Source: Taxillus chinensis | Taxonomy: Eukaryota > Streptophyta > Magnoliopsida > Santalales > Loranthaceae | Length of the DNA: 64,000 bases | Assembly: GCA_023512835.1 (NCBI GenBank) | Contig: CM042087.1 | Location: 11,011,715-11,075,714, forward strand | Direction of reading: 5' to 3' | Shown here: piece by piece, positions 1-9,725 of the stretch | How the letters are laid out: the number at the start of each line of letters is the position of its first letter | How positions within the stretch are numbered: the first letter of the stretch is position 1 | Made by a program: the position numbers and the translations under genes | The notes under the pieces: generated by a model | Told to the model about the DNA's origin: nothing | The model's database searches: none | The model's input: only the letters and a program-made list of their open reading frames with translations

Positions 1-47
1 CACTTTGTTCTGATGACATTCTTGTTCATAGGTCTAGGAACCAGCTT

Positions 48-413
48 CTATGTCTTGTTCTTTTCAATTTGATCCAGCTCATCATTCATTGCTACGATCC
101 AAGCTTTATCCTCTCTTGCTTCTCTAATTGTTTTTGGCTCTACTTGAGAGAGCAATGCAGTAGCTCTTGTAAACTTTCTCCTAGTAGTTACACCTGCTTG
201 GGGATCACCAAGGATCTGATCCTTGTCATGCACACTGGACCATGTCCTCCTGGTCTTTTTAGTTGAATCGTCTCCAGGATTGGACTCTTGCTTCTCTTCT
301 TCATCAGACTTCTCTGAGTCTGTGTCCTCATCTTTCTTTTCATTTTCATGCTCAGACTTTTCTTTCTCCTGCGGTTTTGCTTCTTCATGTTCTAGATCTC
401 CATATTCAATCAC
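48..413 (-). pseudogene. copia pol remnant, integrase-RT linker
   Basis: The fragment has an acidic, Lys/Glu-rich N-terminal half followed by a conserved block ending LLSQVEPKTIREAREDKAW. This is the typical start of the copia reverse transcriptase region (a conserved leader just before the polymerase domain). The low-complexity half corresponds to the poorly conserved linker between integrase and RT. It runs in the same direction as the integrase piece at 531-857, separated by a frameshifted stretch. No catalytic residues fall in this segment. The family assignment is firm; the exact ends are simply stop codons. Confidence 0.8.
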
Positions 414-530
414 ATCCTTCTTCCAGTTCTCATTAACATTAACTTCACTTGAAGTTATGACTTTTCCAAGTCCTGGAAAAATACTTTATAACCCTTTGTT
501 TGATATGAATATCCAACAAATGTTTCTTCC

Positions 531-1100
531 TCAGATCTGGCATGAAACTTTCCTCTTCCTTGCTCCTTTATCTTCACAAAGCAAGGACTTCCAAATATTC
601 TGAAGTATTTTCTTTGTTGACTTCTTCTCACACCTTAATTCATAGGGTGTGCAATGCATCCTTGGTCTCAATGTCACTCTGTTCAGTAAGTGTACTACTG
701 TTCTGGTTGCCTCTATCCAAAACCTTACATGTAGATTTGCTTCCAGCGATAGGGTTCTGCCCATTTCAATGATAGCCTTATTCTTCCTTTCAATAACCCC
801 ATTTTGTTGTAGAGTTCTTCTTGCTGATAGTTGATATTGAATCCCATGTTTATTCAAGTACCTTTCAAAGGCATCATTAGTGAACTCAACACTCTAATCA
901 AATCTTCAAATTTTAATCCTTCGACCACAGTCATTCTCGGCCATTCTTCTATACTGATTGAAGCAGTCCAGAGCTTCTGTCTTGTGCTTCAAATACATAA
1001 TGAAGGTCCTCCTGGTGAAGTTATCCACAAATAGAATGAAGTACCTTTTACCATTGAGTCCCTAATTTCTCATTGGACCACACAAGTCAGTATGCACAAT
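531..1100 (-). pseudogene. copia integrase core remnant
   Basis: At 531-857 the minus strand encodes the block around the third catalytic residue of the DDE integrase: a TLQQNGVIERKNKAIIEM-like stretch, where the E of VIERKN is the catalytic Glu, followed by the conserved FWIEATRTVVHLLNR region and TPYELR. Upstream, around 1100-1030 on the minus strand, a second piece reads VHTDLCGPM, containing the first catalytic Asp. The segment between is frameshifted. Integrase inserts the cDNA copy into the chromosome; this copy cannot be translated as one protein. Confidence 0.82.
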
Positions 1101-1299
1101 ATCCAGAGCCGCTTCGAACTATACTCCTTTACAATATAGTGAAATTTGGCTTATTTTTCATGTAAGCATGCTCTTTGTCCCTTTTGATATCTTGGGATAT
1201 CTCGATAGCCTTGCAATTCGCAAGTCTTCTCATATTCTTCGATTAAGATGTCCAGTCTTCGTGCCAGAGTTCATTCTCTTCAATCTTTGTTATATGACT

Positions 1300-1990
1300 G
1301 GTATGGGTCTTGTTTTCATCAATCACATACAAATCCCCATCTATCCTTCTTCCATTGCTACTATGTTACCATTTTCTCTCTTTACTTGGCACCCGGTTTT
1401 AGTAAAGGTCACTTCATGACCTGCATCACACGGTGATTGACGGATGCTAGATTGTACTTCAATCCTTCAACGTGTAAAACATCCTTCAGTTTATTCTTTC
1501 CCCATTTGGATGATCCTAGCCCTTTGATCTTTAGTGAGCTATCATTGCCAAATCTTAATTTGCCAGATTTGTCTTTGTTCACATCGACAGTTTCTTTAGG
1601 TCACCGGTCATGTGACCTGAGCGACCATTATCAAGGATCCACTGTCCATCCTTGATGTCTACTTTCAATGCAATCTCAAGCAATATGAGCCACTTCCTTT
1701 TCCTTAGCCATATAAACTTGTTTTACTTTGGACATGAAGCACTTTTCCTATTTTACTTTAGACTTGAAGCACTTCCCCCGAGGCGTGGGCTTCAGAGATG
1801 CTTTGTCCTTCTTCATCTCTTGCAACTTCACGGTGTTCTTCTTCTTATCCTGCTCAGGAATAAGCACTTTGCTTGCATTTTGACATTCACCGCCGCGATT
1901 ATCATAAACACACACGTCTGCTAGTATAACAAACTTATTGTTTGTGCTAATGGGCTTTGGCTTCCACCGGCATGATGTTTCATCATGTCC
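1300..1990 (-). pseudogene. copia protease / GAG-pre-integrase region remnant
   Basis: On the minus strand near 1635-1610 the sequence reads WILDNGRSGHMTGD, which corresponds to the copia aspartic protease start W-LDSGCSRHMTGD. The catalytic triplet D-S-G is D-N-G here and the following Cys is changed. Downstream sequence up to about 1300 sits where the GAG-pre-integrase domain should be but is broken by stops, so I could not place its HHCC residues. The protease would cleave the Gag-Pol polyprotein. Assignment rests on this one motif and on its position between gag and integrase. Confidence 0.6.
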
Positions 1991-2285
1991 TTGTTTCGAC
2001 AATAAGTGCAGAAACTTCTCCTGGTTTTGTTCTCTCCATGGGATACAAGCTCTTCCTAGATATCTTTATCTTAGGTCTGGAAGCTTGTATTGGATATCTC
2101 CACCAATAAAATCTGGCCATATGACCCCAAACCGCATAGTAGTAGCAGTGACCCTGAAACCTGGTGTTACTTGGCTTCGTACATCCGGGATCTTCTTCAA
2201 AATAGGCTTGGCCTTGATAGTTGGCTTCACAGGCTTTCTTTTTTCCTGAGTGGCACCCACACATTTGTGGAAATGACATATGCAT
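1983..2285 (-). pseudogene. copia gag C-terminal region with a ruined second zinc knuckle
   Basis: The minus-strand reading contains CYYYAVWGHMARFY, which aligns with a CCHC knuckle (C-x2-C-x4-H-x4-C) in which the second and fourth Cys are both Tyr. TGC or TGT to TAC or TAT is a G-to-A change, the signature expected of methyl-cytosine decay on the opposite strand. Some copia elements carry a second knuckle shortly before protease, which fits the position here. The rest is basic and without clear domains. I infer the original function was nucleic-acid binding. Confidence 0.55.
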
Positions 2286-2604
2286 TAGATTTATTTACAT
2301 TCTTGGAATGCTCAAATTTCCGAATGCATTTGACTACTCCCGTAGTCTTGGACTCCTTCGGGTGTCTCTCCATCTTCACGTCATTCACTCTATCCATTTT
2401 CTTACTGAACTAGGTCACGTCAATGGTCTTTGTAGGATCTGAATTGCTAACCATTCCCGCTGCAGTGTTGCCCCGGTTCTTTGAGCTTCTTGTGGAGTGA
2501 TGCATGATGTGATCTGGGAACTTCTAGAGGTTGAGGCTTGACTGGCTTTGTCCTTTGAGATCTTCGGTTGAAGACCTACCACTTCTTCTTTAAGATGTTG
2601 GATT

Positions 2605-3305
2605 GTGGTGTCTCTGGTGGTTAGTTATGTGGTAATGTCATCACCGATCTTGATTTGCTCCTCTAGCTTGAGCTTTAAACCGATAATTTCCTCCATGAAC
2701 TTCTTAGAGTCCTCCAACACCTTATCCTTCTCCCCTCTGAATTTTGCAAGCTCTCCCTTGACTTGCTTAAGCTCTCCCTTGAGCCGCTTAATCCCGCATC
2801 CCTTTATGCGGATCTCTTTCGTTGCAAGCTCTAGCTCCTCCTCCGGATCAACTCCTTCTTCTTCTGCCTCCTCTTCCTCTCGAGGTAGTGCCATTGTCTA
2901 CCTCTATCTTGGCAATAAAGGCGTAATCCGATGAGCATTCATCCTCATCATCAGATTCGGTAATTCGGCTCATATAGTTCTTGTGTGAGCCCTTTTTCTT
3001 CGTGGAGCCGCTGGTCTCCTTGTGGAACTGCTTCTTTGATATGATGACTTCTTCCACTTTGTATCCTCTTCATTTGAGTCATTATCTTTAACTTTGCATT
3101 GGGATGCAAAGTGCCCCCGCTTTCGACATTTAAAGTATCTTAGGGAAAGTCCTCCTTTCCCTTTTCCTCCAACTTGTTTTCTTGCTCCACTCCTTCTAAA
3201 TTTTCCGGTGAAGTAGGCTACCACCTCATCTTCACTGTCTTCACTGTCATTGTCCTCTTGTTCTTCCGAGGATTTAGCTTCCTTTTTAATTTTTAATTTT
3301 CTCAT
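2605..3305 (-). pseudogene. copia gag, zinc-knuckle region
   Basis: The first part (3305-2970) is Lys/Glu/Asp-rich with a GKFRRSG segment and then YFKCRKRGHFASQC, a retroviral-type CCHC zinc knuckle whose first Cys is Tyr while the second Cys, His and last Cys remain. A further acidic and coiled-coil-like part follows (3057-2625: LKGELKQVKGELAKFRGEK, heptad-like Leu/Val/Phe spacing), as found after the knuckle in several plant copia Gags. Gag forms the virus-like particle and binds the RNA genome. Two overlapping frames show that frameshifts have split the gene. Confidence 0.7.
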
Positions 3306-3782
3306 AGCCTGAAGGCTACTTCTTTCTACTCCTTGGCTATGGGCTAGGATGTTGAAGTGAATGGCTCTTCATAAGAGTGCACTTCATCTTGAATGCGGTT
3401 AAACTACATCGCAACTCTTGCAAACTCATCGTTTCCAGATCTCGGTTGTTCTCCAAAACTTCCACCCTTGGGATGAATCTCTTGGGTAGAACTCTCGAAC
3501 TTTCTTTACGATTGCAAAGTTCTTTTTATTTTTGTCATGACTTCTCATGTCATTGATAATCTCGATCAAATGAACAAAGAACTCCTGTATACTCTCTTGT
3601 TCCTCTATTTTGAGAGATTCAAATCTCTAAGTATACAATTGTAGCCTGGTTTCCTTTAGTCCGCCATCACCTTAATAAACACTTTCGAGTCTATCCCATA
3701 GATCCTTCGCAACTTTGCAGTCCATAACTTTTGCGTATTCGAGTCGTGAGTGTAGATGTAATAACACTCAAGGCTTTGCCAT

Positions 3783-4052
3783 TTAGTTCATAAGTTCTTC
3801 TTTCGGCTTTCGTGGGTTCTCTCTGTCGTTGGCTAGTTCTCTATATCCGTCTCTTATTACCCACTCAACGTCTATACCCATGGACATGAACACAGTCTCC
3901 ATTTTCGCTCTCCACATCTTGTAGTTTGTGCCATAAAAAATGGGCACCCTCTTTGCGTAGTTGGAGCCGGTACTCGGTCCGTGATTGGAATCTCTATTTA
4001 TATATGTATACCAACTAGACTCTTGCTTGGTCACTAAGTTGTTAAGCCACAA
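3783..4052 (-). pseudogene. copia gag N-terminal fragment
   Basis: The protein includes VPIFYGTNYKMWRAKMETVF, matching the conserved start of plant copia Gag (a hydrophobic FxGTNYxxW block that begins the capsid domain), followed by MGIDVEWVIRDGY. It lies immediately inside the PBS at 4132-4142 and reads away from it, exactly where gag should begin. The reading frame is lost beyond 3783 and the region 3305-3783 holds only frameshifted gag-like sequence. Good support from both motif and position. Confidence 0.78.
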
Positions 4053-4131
4053 ATCTCAGCAACACAAATATATCGATCCGTGAGATCACTTCTCCACAAG
4101 AGTGATAGATCTGCCTCCAGTGAGAACACAA

Positions 4132-4142
4132 CTATGATACCA
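4132..4142 (-). promoter_or_regulatory. primer-binding site (tRNA-iMet type) of element J
   Basis: The minus strand reads TGGTATCATAG, a near match to TGGTATCAGAG, the copia/chromovirus PBS complementary to the 3' end of initiator tRNA-Met. It lies two bases inside the inferred LTR end (...ATATCA at 4145), the expected spacing. Confidence 0.75.
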
Positions 4143-5059
4143 ATTGATATTCCCAGGTTCCAAGTGTGATCATCTTGGTATGTGTGTGTGTATACAGAGA
4201 GGGGGGTGAATCCGTATATTTTAAAACTATTCCTTTAGCTTTAAAGAGTAGGATACTTTAGAGGTATTCCAACAGGTGTGGTTCTTGTTTGGGTGGTATT
4301 TTAGTGTCTCATGCAAGATCGACTAAACATCAGGTATGTATGAAAAGTAAAAGACAAAGACACACGGTTTACGTGGTTCGATCAATGTGATCTACTCCAC
4401 GGTGGTGAGGGTGTACCTACACCGAGTCTAATCCACTATCTTCTTTCAATACGGTAGGGTCTAGCCCTTGTTACAATAGGATCAACTCAATTTTCTTTTA
4501 AATGTAAATGCGAAACAGTATTACTCTAAAGCTCACTCACCGTGAAGAAATATCTCGACGCAATCTGCTCCTGCGTATTTAGCCGCTTGCTATGCTCGAC
4601 CTTCAACCACTCCTTTTGCCGAACTCATGATCTATTCTTTGAATGTATGAAGAAGAAAAGCGACTTAACTCACTTGTTATCTCTTTTTCAATCTTCCTCT
4701 CTCTCTCGTATCTCGTATGAACTACTCCGTGTCGCCTTTTTATCTCTACGATACGTTTCTTGTCCGCTGAAAATATTATGGACGCTCGCCTTCTTTAAGT
4801 TAGGCATATTCCTTGCTTTTATAGGTCGGCCAAAGTTAGAAACCCTTTTGCTAGGGTGAAGCATGTTTCTTCTTTCGATCTTCATGGTTGAAACATGTTA
4901 AACCACCCTCGAATGATATCCACGTGTTTTCGTACTTAGCATACTTAAAACCGCTGCCTGGGTAATGACTTACTTAAACGATGAATTATAGTGCGTTTTG
5001 TTCCTTCGCAGCGCTCTGTTCCTTTGACTAGCCACCGGCTCGAAGATATTGCTCGTAAC

Positions 5060-5620
5060 ACTTCTACGAGTCTACGAGTCTTCATCTTCGACTCTCCGAG
5101 TCGAGTCTTCAAACCAAGGACATTGATCTTCCTTCTGCTCTCGTGCCGGAGCTAGGTCGGAATCGCACTTAACCGACTCTCTTTCTATGAGCCATTGAGC
5201 TCTACGAGTCTCGAGTCAAGTGACACTACATTCTGCCTTGGCCGATTAACTATTCATCGGTCTCCGCAACAGGTCCTTCAATCTACGACCCTGTGAGCTT
5301 CGACTCTATGACCCTGCATGTTGTAACTCTACGAGTCTTTGCTTTGAGTCTACGAGACGTGGCTTTTCACTGTCCGCACCTTGGGTCCGTGAAACTACGA
5401 CCCTTCGACCCTGCGGCCCTTCGAGGATTTGACCCTATGCCTCTTCAAGGGTGCTTCGATCCCCCATGGTCTCGATGGTCTACAACCTTCGACCTTCGCC
5501 TGGTCTACGACCTTCGAGTCTTTGAGTCGCCTGGTCTATGACCTTCGAGTTAGGATGTACATAGGTAGACTCTCTTTACGAGCTCACTCTACGAAGTTAT
5601 CCAACCAAGTATCTGGAAAA
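5060..5620. repeat. degenerate ACGAGTC/GACTCGT array in copia LTR
   Basis: Many irregularly spaced copies of TACGAGTC, TTCGAGTC, TTCGACTC and CTACGACC occur, such as CTACGAGTCTACGAGTCTTC near 5065. The unit is close to self-complementary (GACTC..GAGTC), so neighbouring copies can pair. It is not a strict tandem repeat. The same vocabulary recurs in solo LTR H (50760-51720) and in chromovirus B's LTR (47985-48190). Confidence 0.8.
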
Positions 5621-5722
5621 TAGAATCAACAAGTACCTGGAATCTCGGTCTTCTTTGTTGGTTCAGCTAGCTCCCACCAGGCCTGGAAAACAGATCAACA
5701 AGTACGTGTGAGCACAAAGCTC

Positions 5723-5749
5723 GAAGGTGAAGTACCACTCTTCACCTTC
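5723..5749. repeat. perfect inverted repeat, 10-bp arms, 7-bp loop
   Basis: GAAGGTGAAG (5723-5732) and CTTCACCTTC (5740-5749) are exact reverse complements separated by TACCACT. It lies near the outer end of copia LTR J. No function is evident. Confidence 0.85.
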
Positions 5750-5834
5750 TATCTATTACTAAGCTACATGTTGTGCTCATGTGCACATGTAGTGAGAGTT
5801 ATTAGATGTTAATGCGGCACAACAATACAAACCA

Positions 5835-5877
5835 CCCCCCCCCCCCCCCCCCCCCCTATTCCAACCCCCCCCCCCCC
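5835..5877 (+). repeat. two long poly-C tracts
   Basis: A run of 22 C (5835-5856) is followed, after TATTCCAA, by a run of 13 C (5865-5877). Homopolymers this long are prone to sequencing-length error, so exact lengths should not be trusted. They generate only proline/glycine-rich spurious reading frames. Confidence 0.9.
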
Positions 5878-5879
5878 AC

Positions 5880-7040
5880 CCCATGTCCATACCATGCCGC
5901 ACAACCCACCATACACACACAAAACCATTCCACTTATCCCAAAGAAGTTGTTCACAAGCCAAACCATCGCCCCTCAACGAGCCAATCCCGGTGACAAAGA
6001 CCGCATGCCAAATTGTCAACTTGTTACCACCCAAACAAGCTTCCTATGTACCACAACATATAAAATTAAATAATCATATCATAAGTATCATATTCATTCC
6101 ATAACAATAAACATCCATAAACACTCACACAAACTCGTAGTATAACCTCACCAACGTTAATTATTACAAACATGTTCGAAAATAAAATGCACCTCATTAT
6201 AACAAAAGAATATCCTTACCCCGCCGGTTCTCTCAAAGGTTTCGTGCTATTCCAACATTAACAAACAAAGAGAAAATAGGCTATTAAAATAGTGCAAATT
6301 TTGTCCCAACTTTGAAAAATCATAACTAATTCTACAGACCTCGACTTGCTTATGATACCTATCGTTTCAAAGGGTTTTTAACTAGCTATCTACATAAAAT
6401 ATAAAAAAATTCATGTAGCGATGCTTGCTATGTGCGGGGCTATTTTTCTCATATATGTTTCCAACTTCCAAAAATCATAACTATTTCCAAAGAACTCCGA
6501 TTGGCTTATAAAACCTACTATTTTGTAGCTATTTCTACCCTCTATGCATTAAAAATATATTAAAGATAAAATACGGTAAACAAAAATGCATGTCGTGACA
6601 CCACGCGTCGTGACACGCCATGTGCATCGCCACGTGCGGTGCTACGTGCACCGCCACATGCACACTTTGCACATCCCCTTGCCTTGTAACCAACTTCCAC
6701 TATGTGCACCCCAAACATGCCATTCTATGTTGTCACTCTTCAATTCGTTGACCTACTCATGTACGAGCGATGCATCGGTTAGTTCATATGATAAACCATG
6801 ATCAACTTTCCATACCTTAACTCAATCCCTAAGCCTAAAGGTAGGTTTTTTAAGCCTGAAGACATTCTATCAATCAAGTTCTCTTACGGATAATGAGTCA
6901 CTAAGCACTAACACAATTATTCCGTTTAATTTCCATGACTCTAAGCTCTATCTCAATTACTTGCAAACTTGTTCATTCTAAGTTCTATCCTCAAACCAAC
7001 CCTATTTGTCGTTAAATCCATAAAAGATTAAGAAAGGCGA
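5880..7040. other. non-coding AT-rich stretch, no gene recognised
   Basis: No reading frame here resembles a known protein. The stretch is AT-rich apart from 6586-6665, where GTGACACCACGCGTCGTGAC and several CCACGTG/CCACATG-like words cluster. By position it is probably LTR or leader sequence of the antisense element whose U3-like end is at about 7506, but I could not find a matching second LTR or a primer-binding site. Confidence 0.5.
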
Positions 7041-7506
7041 GAATCACCTACCTCAAATACGAATGAATTGGTTATACTCACTGAAATGCCCAACAATGTT
7101 GTAAAACTCCAAGCTTTGACCTCCTTTTGACAAAAGACAACTAGGGCTCTAAATACTCAAAGAATCAACAACCTACACCTCAAAGACGACCTCTCTATAT
7201 ATAGAGAGGCGGCTCAAGAGTCCTATTTCTTTTTAACTTTGATTTCTTGGCAATTAAGAAACCCTTTTTAAACTAGATTTCCTAATTGTACTAAACTATT
7301 ATTTAAAACAATTATAAGAATACCAAAAATCTTTATTAATAAAAAATCATATTGCTATTTTTAAATGTTAACATTTTTAAATCCCAAACAACCAAATTAA
7401 CCTTTTACCCCTTTAACTCACCACATGAAATATCAATAATGCCCTTGGGTGAACTAGAACCTAAATATGGGCTATCTCATGCTATTTCCAGATCTGGGAT
7501 ATTACA
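7040..7506 (-). mobile_element. probable U3 end of an antisense LTR
   Basis: Read on the minus strand, the piece would begin TGTAATATCCCAGATCTGG at 7506, a very common start for plant gypsy LTRs, and continues to a TATA-like CTCTATATATAGAG at about 7190-7209. That is a U3-promoter layout. The sequence 7507-7511 (AAGTA) would be the outer flank, but I found no matching duplication at a plausible other end, so the full LTR is not delimited. Confidence 0.4.
7190..7209. repeat. 20-bp perfect palindrome around a TATA core
   Basis: CCTCTCTATATATAGAGAGG is identical to its reverse complement, with TATATA in the centre. It could act as a TATA box on either strand. It sits about 300 bp inside the putative LTR start at 7506. 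Confidence 0.9.
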
Positions 7507-7670
7507 AAGTAAATTGTGCTATTTCTGGTGTTTATAGATTGTTCGAGCGACTACACAGGCTAACAAACCATCCACCAAAACAACACAATATATAGAATGC
7601 AGAGATATTAGAATTAACATTAAAAGAAAAAGTTCTAATATAATCTAGAATTTTAATCCAATCGGTGCCT

Positions 7671-7688
7671 TCCCCAACAACGACGCCA
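7671..7688 (-). promoter_or_regulatory. primer-binding site, tRNA-Asp type
   Basis: The minus strand reads TGGCGTCGTTGTTGGGGA, matching (with G-to-A type changes) the TGGCGCCGTTGCCGGGGA PBS used by Athila/Tat-type plant gypsy elements. The adjoining TTTTT just upstream is also typical. It marks the start of an internal region that runs leftwards, but no gag or pol can be seen in 7507-7670, so the element is cut off there. Confidence 0.72.
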
Positions 7689-7702
7689 AAAACTTTTTGA
7701 TT

Positions 7703-8640
7703 TGTAAGTGTACAAAATCGCACAAGTAATATAATAGACAATTAAGTCCAGTTATCCCTTAGGGAAGGTGATTGGATAAAAATCCTATTTAATCTCGAGA
7801 TGGTTCAAATTGATTGTTGTTGGTTTTTGTTTTCTTTTTTAAAGGCAAATTACGGAATTCAAATTATAAACACGGTTCTAAAAAATTAAAAGTAATTCAA
7901 TAATTTAATTTGGAGTTCCGTTTTATGGAGAGTAGATTGGACTTAAGACTTTATTTAATGCATTTTTCTAATAATAACATATTTTGTTGGATTCATTTTC
8001 ATATTTGTTTTCCATCTATTTCTTTTTCAAGCACAATAGCTCTGTGTACACCCTAACATGGAGGCAGGTGACCCATTAAGTACTAGATTGTTTAACCTTG
8101 AAGTAGCATCACACCCACTCTTGATTTGGTAACCTAGGTTTTACACTAATTTTCACATATTATGCATTTCCTCATTTGAATTTCTTGAATTTTTTCATCT
8201 TTCAATCCATCATATATTTACCTAAATTACAAATTAACATGGCCTATATCATTCCATACATATAATGAAGACCTTCAATAGATTGTTTAATAGAGAACAT
8301 GAATTTGCAAAATATTTTAGTTAACCCATTACTTCAAATTCCATCCTAACCTCAATCAAGGGGTTTTAAGCTAACATACTAGTTTACAAAACACAATAGA
8401 GAAAGAATACATGATTGAAGGGAAAAAAAGGTAACTATGACTCATTGAGTGTGGATTGGACCCCTTTGATGTCTTGCTCTAAGCCGGTGGTGTTCCAAAA
8501 TGTTGTTGATGCTCCAATCCTCCAAAAACTTGCTGAAATCAACTCTCCAAAGGTAATTACGAATTTTAGGTATTTTCTTTAATTTTCCAACCCATTTCTC
8601 TTCCAAAAACTCACCTTAAATACCCTCCATCAATTAGGGC
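7703..8640 (-). mobile_element. antisense gypsy (Athila/Tat-like) LTR next to the tRNA-Asp PBS, outer end unknown
   Basis: The minus-strand LTR ends ...CACTTACA just before the spacer AATCAAAAAGT and the PBS at 7688. The sequence inside (the plus strand from 7703 shows TGTAAGTGTACAAAATCGCA, then an AGTCC...TTATCCCTTAGGGAAGG block) resembles a widespread U5 motif of tRNA-Asp-primed plant gypsy elements. No second copy lies in the window, so 8640 is only where my recognition stops. Confidence 0.5.
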
Positions 8641-9230
8641 AACAGTAAAAATGAAAATGCATCCTACAGGTGTAAGCCACTACAACCGATGTAAGCGTCT
8701 CATTAAAAATGTCGGGTATGGGATGTTGTCTTTGCAGACTTGGAAATAGGGCTCGTTGGCTCGGAATCAATGTGAATGTGACAAAAAATGGCTTGGTCGA
8801 GTGAACTAAAGCTTCACCCGACCATCTTCAAAACTCACGACCAGAAGGGAAGATGATGATTTGTGTCACAACAAGTCTAAATTAATTTTGTCAAGGTGGT
8901 TGGGTGAGATTCACCCGATCATATCTATCTTCACCGTATTAGAAGGGAAAGTGCTCTAATGATGCTTCAATTAAAGGAATATGACTCAATCCTGTTTGGT
9001 TGGGTGAACATGCCTTCACCCGATCGGTGCTTTTCTTCACCCGACCAAAACGAACCTTGTTATTTGAGGTCCGAATTGTCCAACTATGCAAAAACAATCT
9101 TGGTCGGGTAAACAATTGGATCGAACCTAGAATTTGGAAGATAGAAATTAAACCTTATGTAATTTGATTTGAGATCTTTCTCTAACAATGTTGTAGAAGA
9201 TAAGCTTAAAATGACAAACTCAATTCACTC
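8641..9230. other. non-coding stretch with dispersed TTCACCCGAYC motifs
   Basis: At least four copies of TTCACCCGACC/TTCACCCGATC lie at about 8812, 8910, 9013 and 9035, with reverse-sense GGTCGGGTGA-like words between. No coding sequence is recognisable. It probably belongs to the LTR of a degenerate element. Confidence 0.5.
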
Positions 9231-9239
9231 GTGAGCGAT

Positions 9240-9725
9240 ACGTAAATGACAGGATATATAATCCTGATCCGGATCATTGTGAGTGTCGACAAATGACTTG
9301 GTAAATAACCGAGCTACACAAGATATAGAGTAAGGAATGTTAGCGCGGACTAAGGACAAGAAGACATAGAGTACACATCCGAGTCTTCCACTCTTACGGA
9401 CCGAGGACAAGAAGACACGGAATAAGAATCTGGGTCTTCCACTCACGCGGAGTAAGGGAGAAAAGACACGAAATAAGCATATGAGCTTTATACTTGCATG
9501 GAGTAAGGAAGCACTGATATAGAATAAGAATTTGAGTACTTAATTGACACGAAGTAAGCAACTATTGATACGGAGTCAGGAATCCGAGAATTTTATTAAC
9601 ACGGAGTAAGGAACCTTGCAACGAAATAAGAATCGAGTACTTAATTGACACGAAGTAAGCAACTATTTATACGGAGTAAGGAATTCAAGCACTTCATTAA
9701 CATAGAGTAAGGAACCTTGTGATAG
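9240..9725. repeat. degenerate CACGGAGTAAGGAA repeats with a 101-bp higher-order unit
   Basis: Words of the form (A)CACGGAGTAAGGA, CACGAAGTAAGCAA and CATAGAGTAAGGAA recur throughout. The clearest part is a 101-bp direct duplication: GAGTACTTAATTGACACGAA begins at 9534 and again at 9635. Earlier units (about 9340-9480) are older and share GGACAAGAAGACA. It lies just upstream of, or inside, the LTR of copia element C. Confidence 0.75.

Larger units (their letters stand above)
1..4144 (-). mobile_element. Ty1/copia element J, internal region, truncated by window edge
   Basis: Reading the minus strand from 4142 down gives the order expected of a copia element: a primer-binding site, gag N-terminus (4052-3783), gag zinc-knuckle region (3305-2605), a second degenerate knuckle (about 2170-2130), a protease motif (about 1635), the integrase core (about 1100-531) and the integrase-RT linker (413-48). 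Gag before protease before integrase before RT is diagnostic of Ty1/copia rather than gypsy. The RT, RNase H and 3' LTR lie off the left edge. Stops and frameshifts separate every block, so the element is dead. Individual blocks are listed separately. Confidence 0.88.
4145..5768 (-). mobile_element. 5' LTR of copia element J (right end approximate)
   Basis: The inner end is well fixed: on the minus strand the LTR finishes with ...GGGAATATCA next to the PBS, preceded by TTCACCCCCCTCTC, a common feature close to the 3' end of plant copia LTRs. The outer end is uncertain. I place it near 5768, where the minus strand begins TGTAGCTTAGTAATAG, but no target duplication can be tested because the 3' LTR is outside the window. 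The interior holds the ACGAGTC-rich array at 5060-5620 and no protein-coding sequence. Confidence 0.6.

Noticed and set aside
5293..5623. Plus-strand frames in the ACGAGTC array
   Set aside because: The array is low-complexity DNA in an LTR and the peptides are simple repeats of TLRVFDP-like words.
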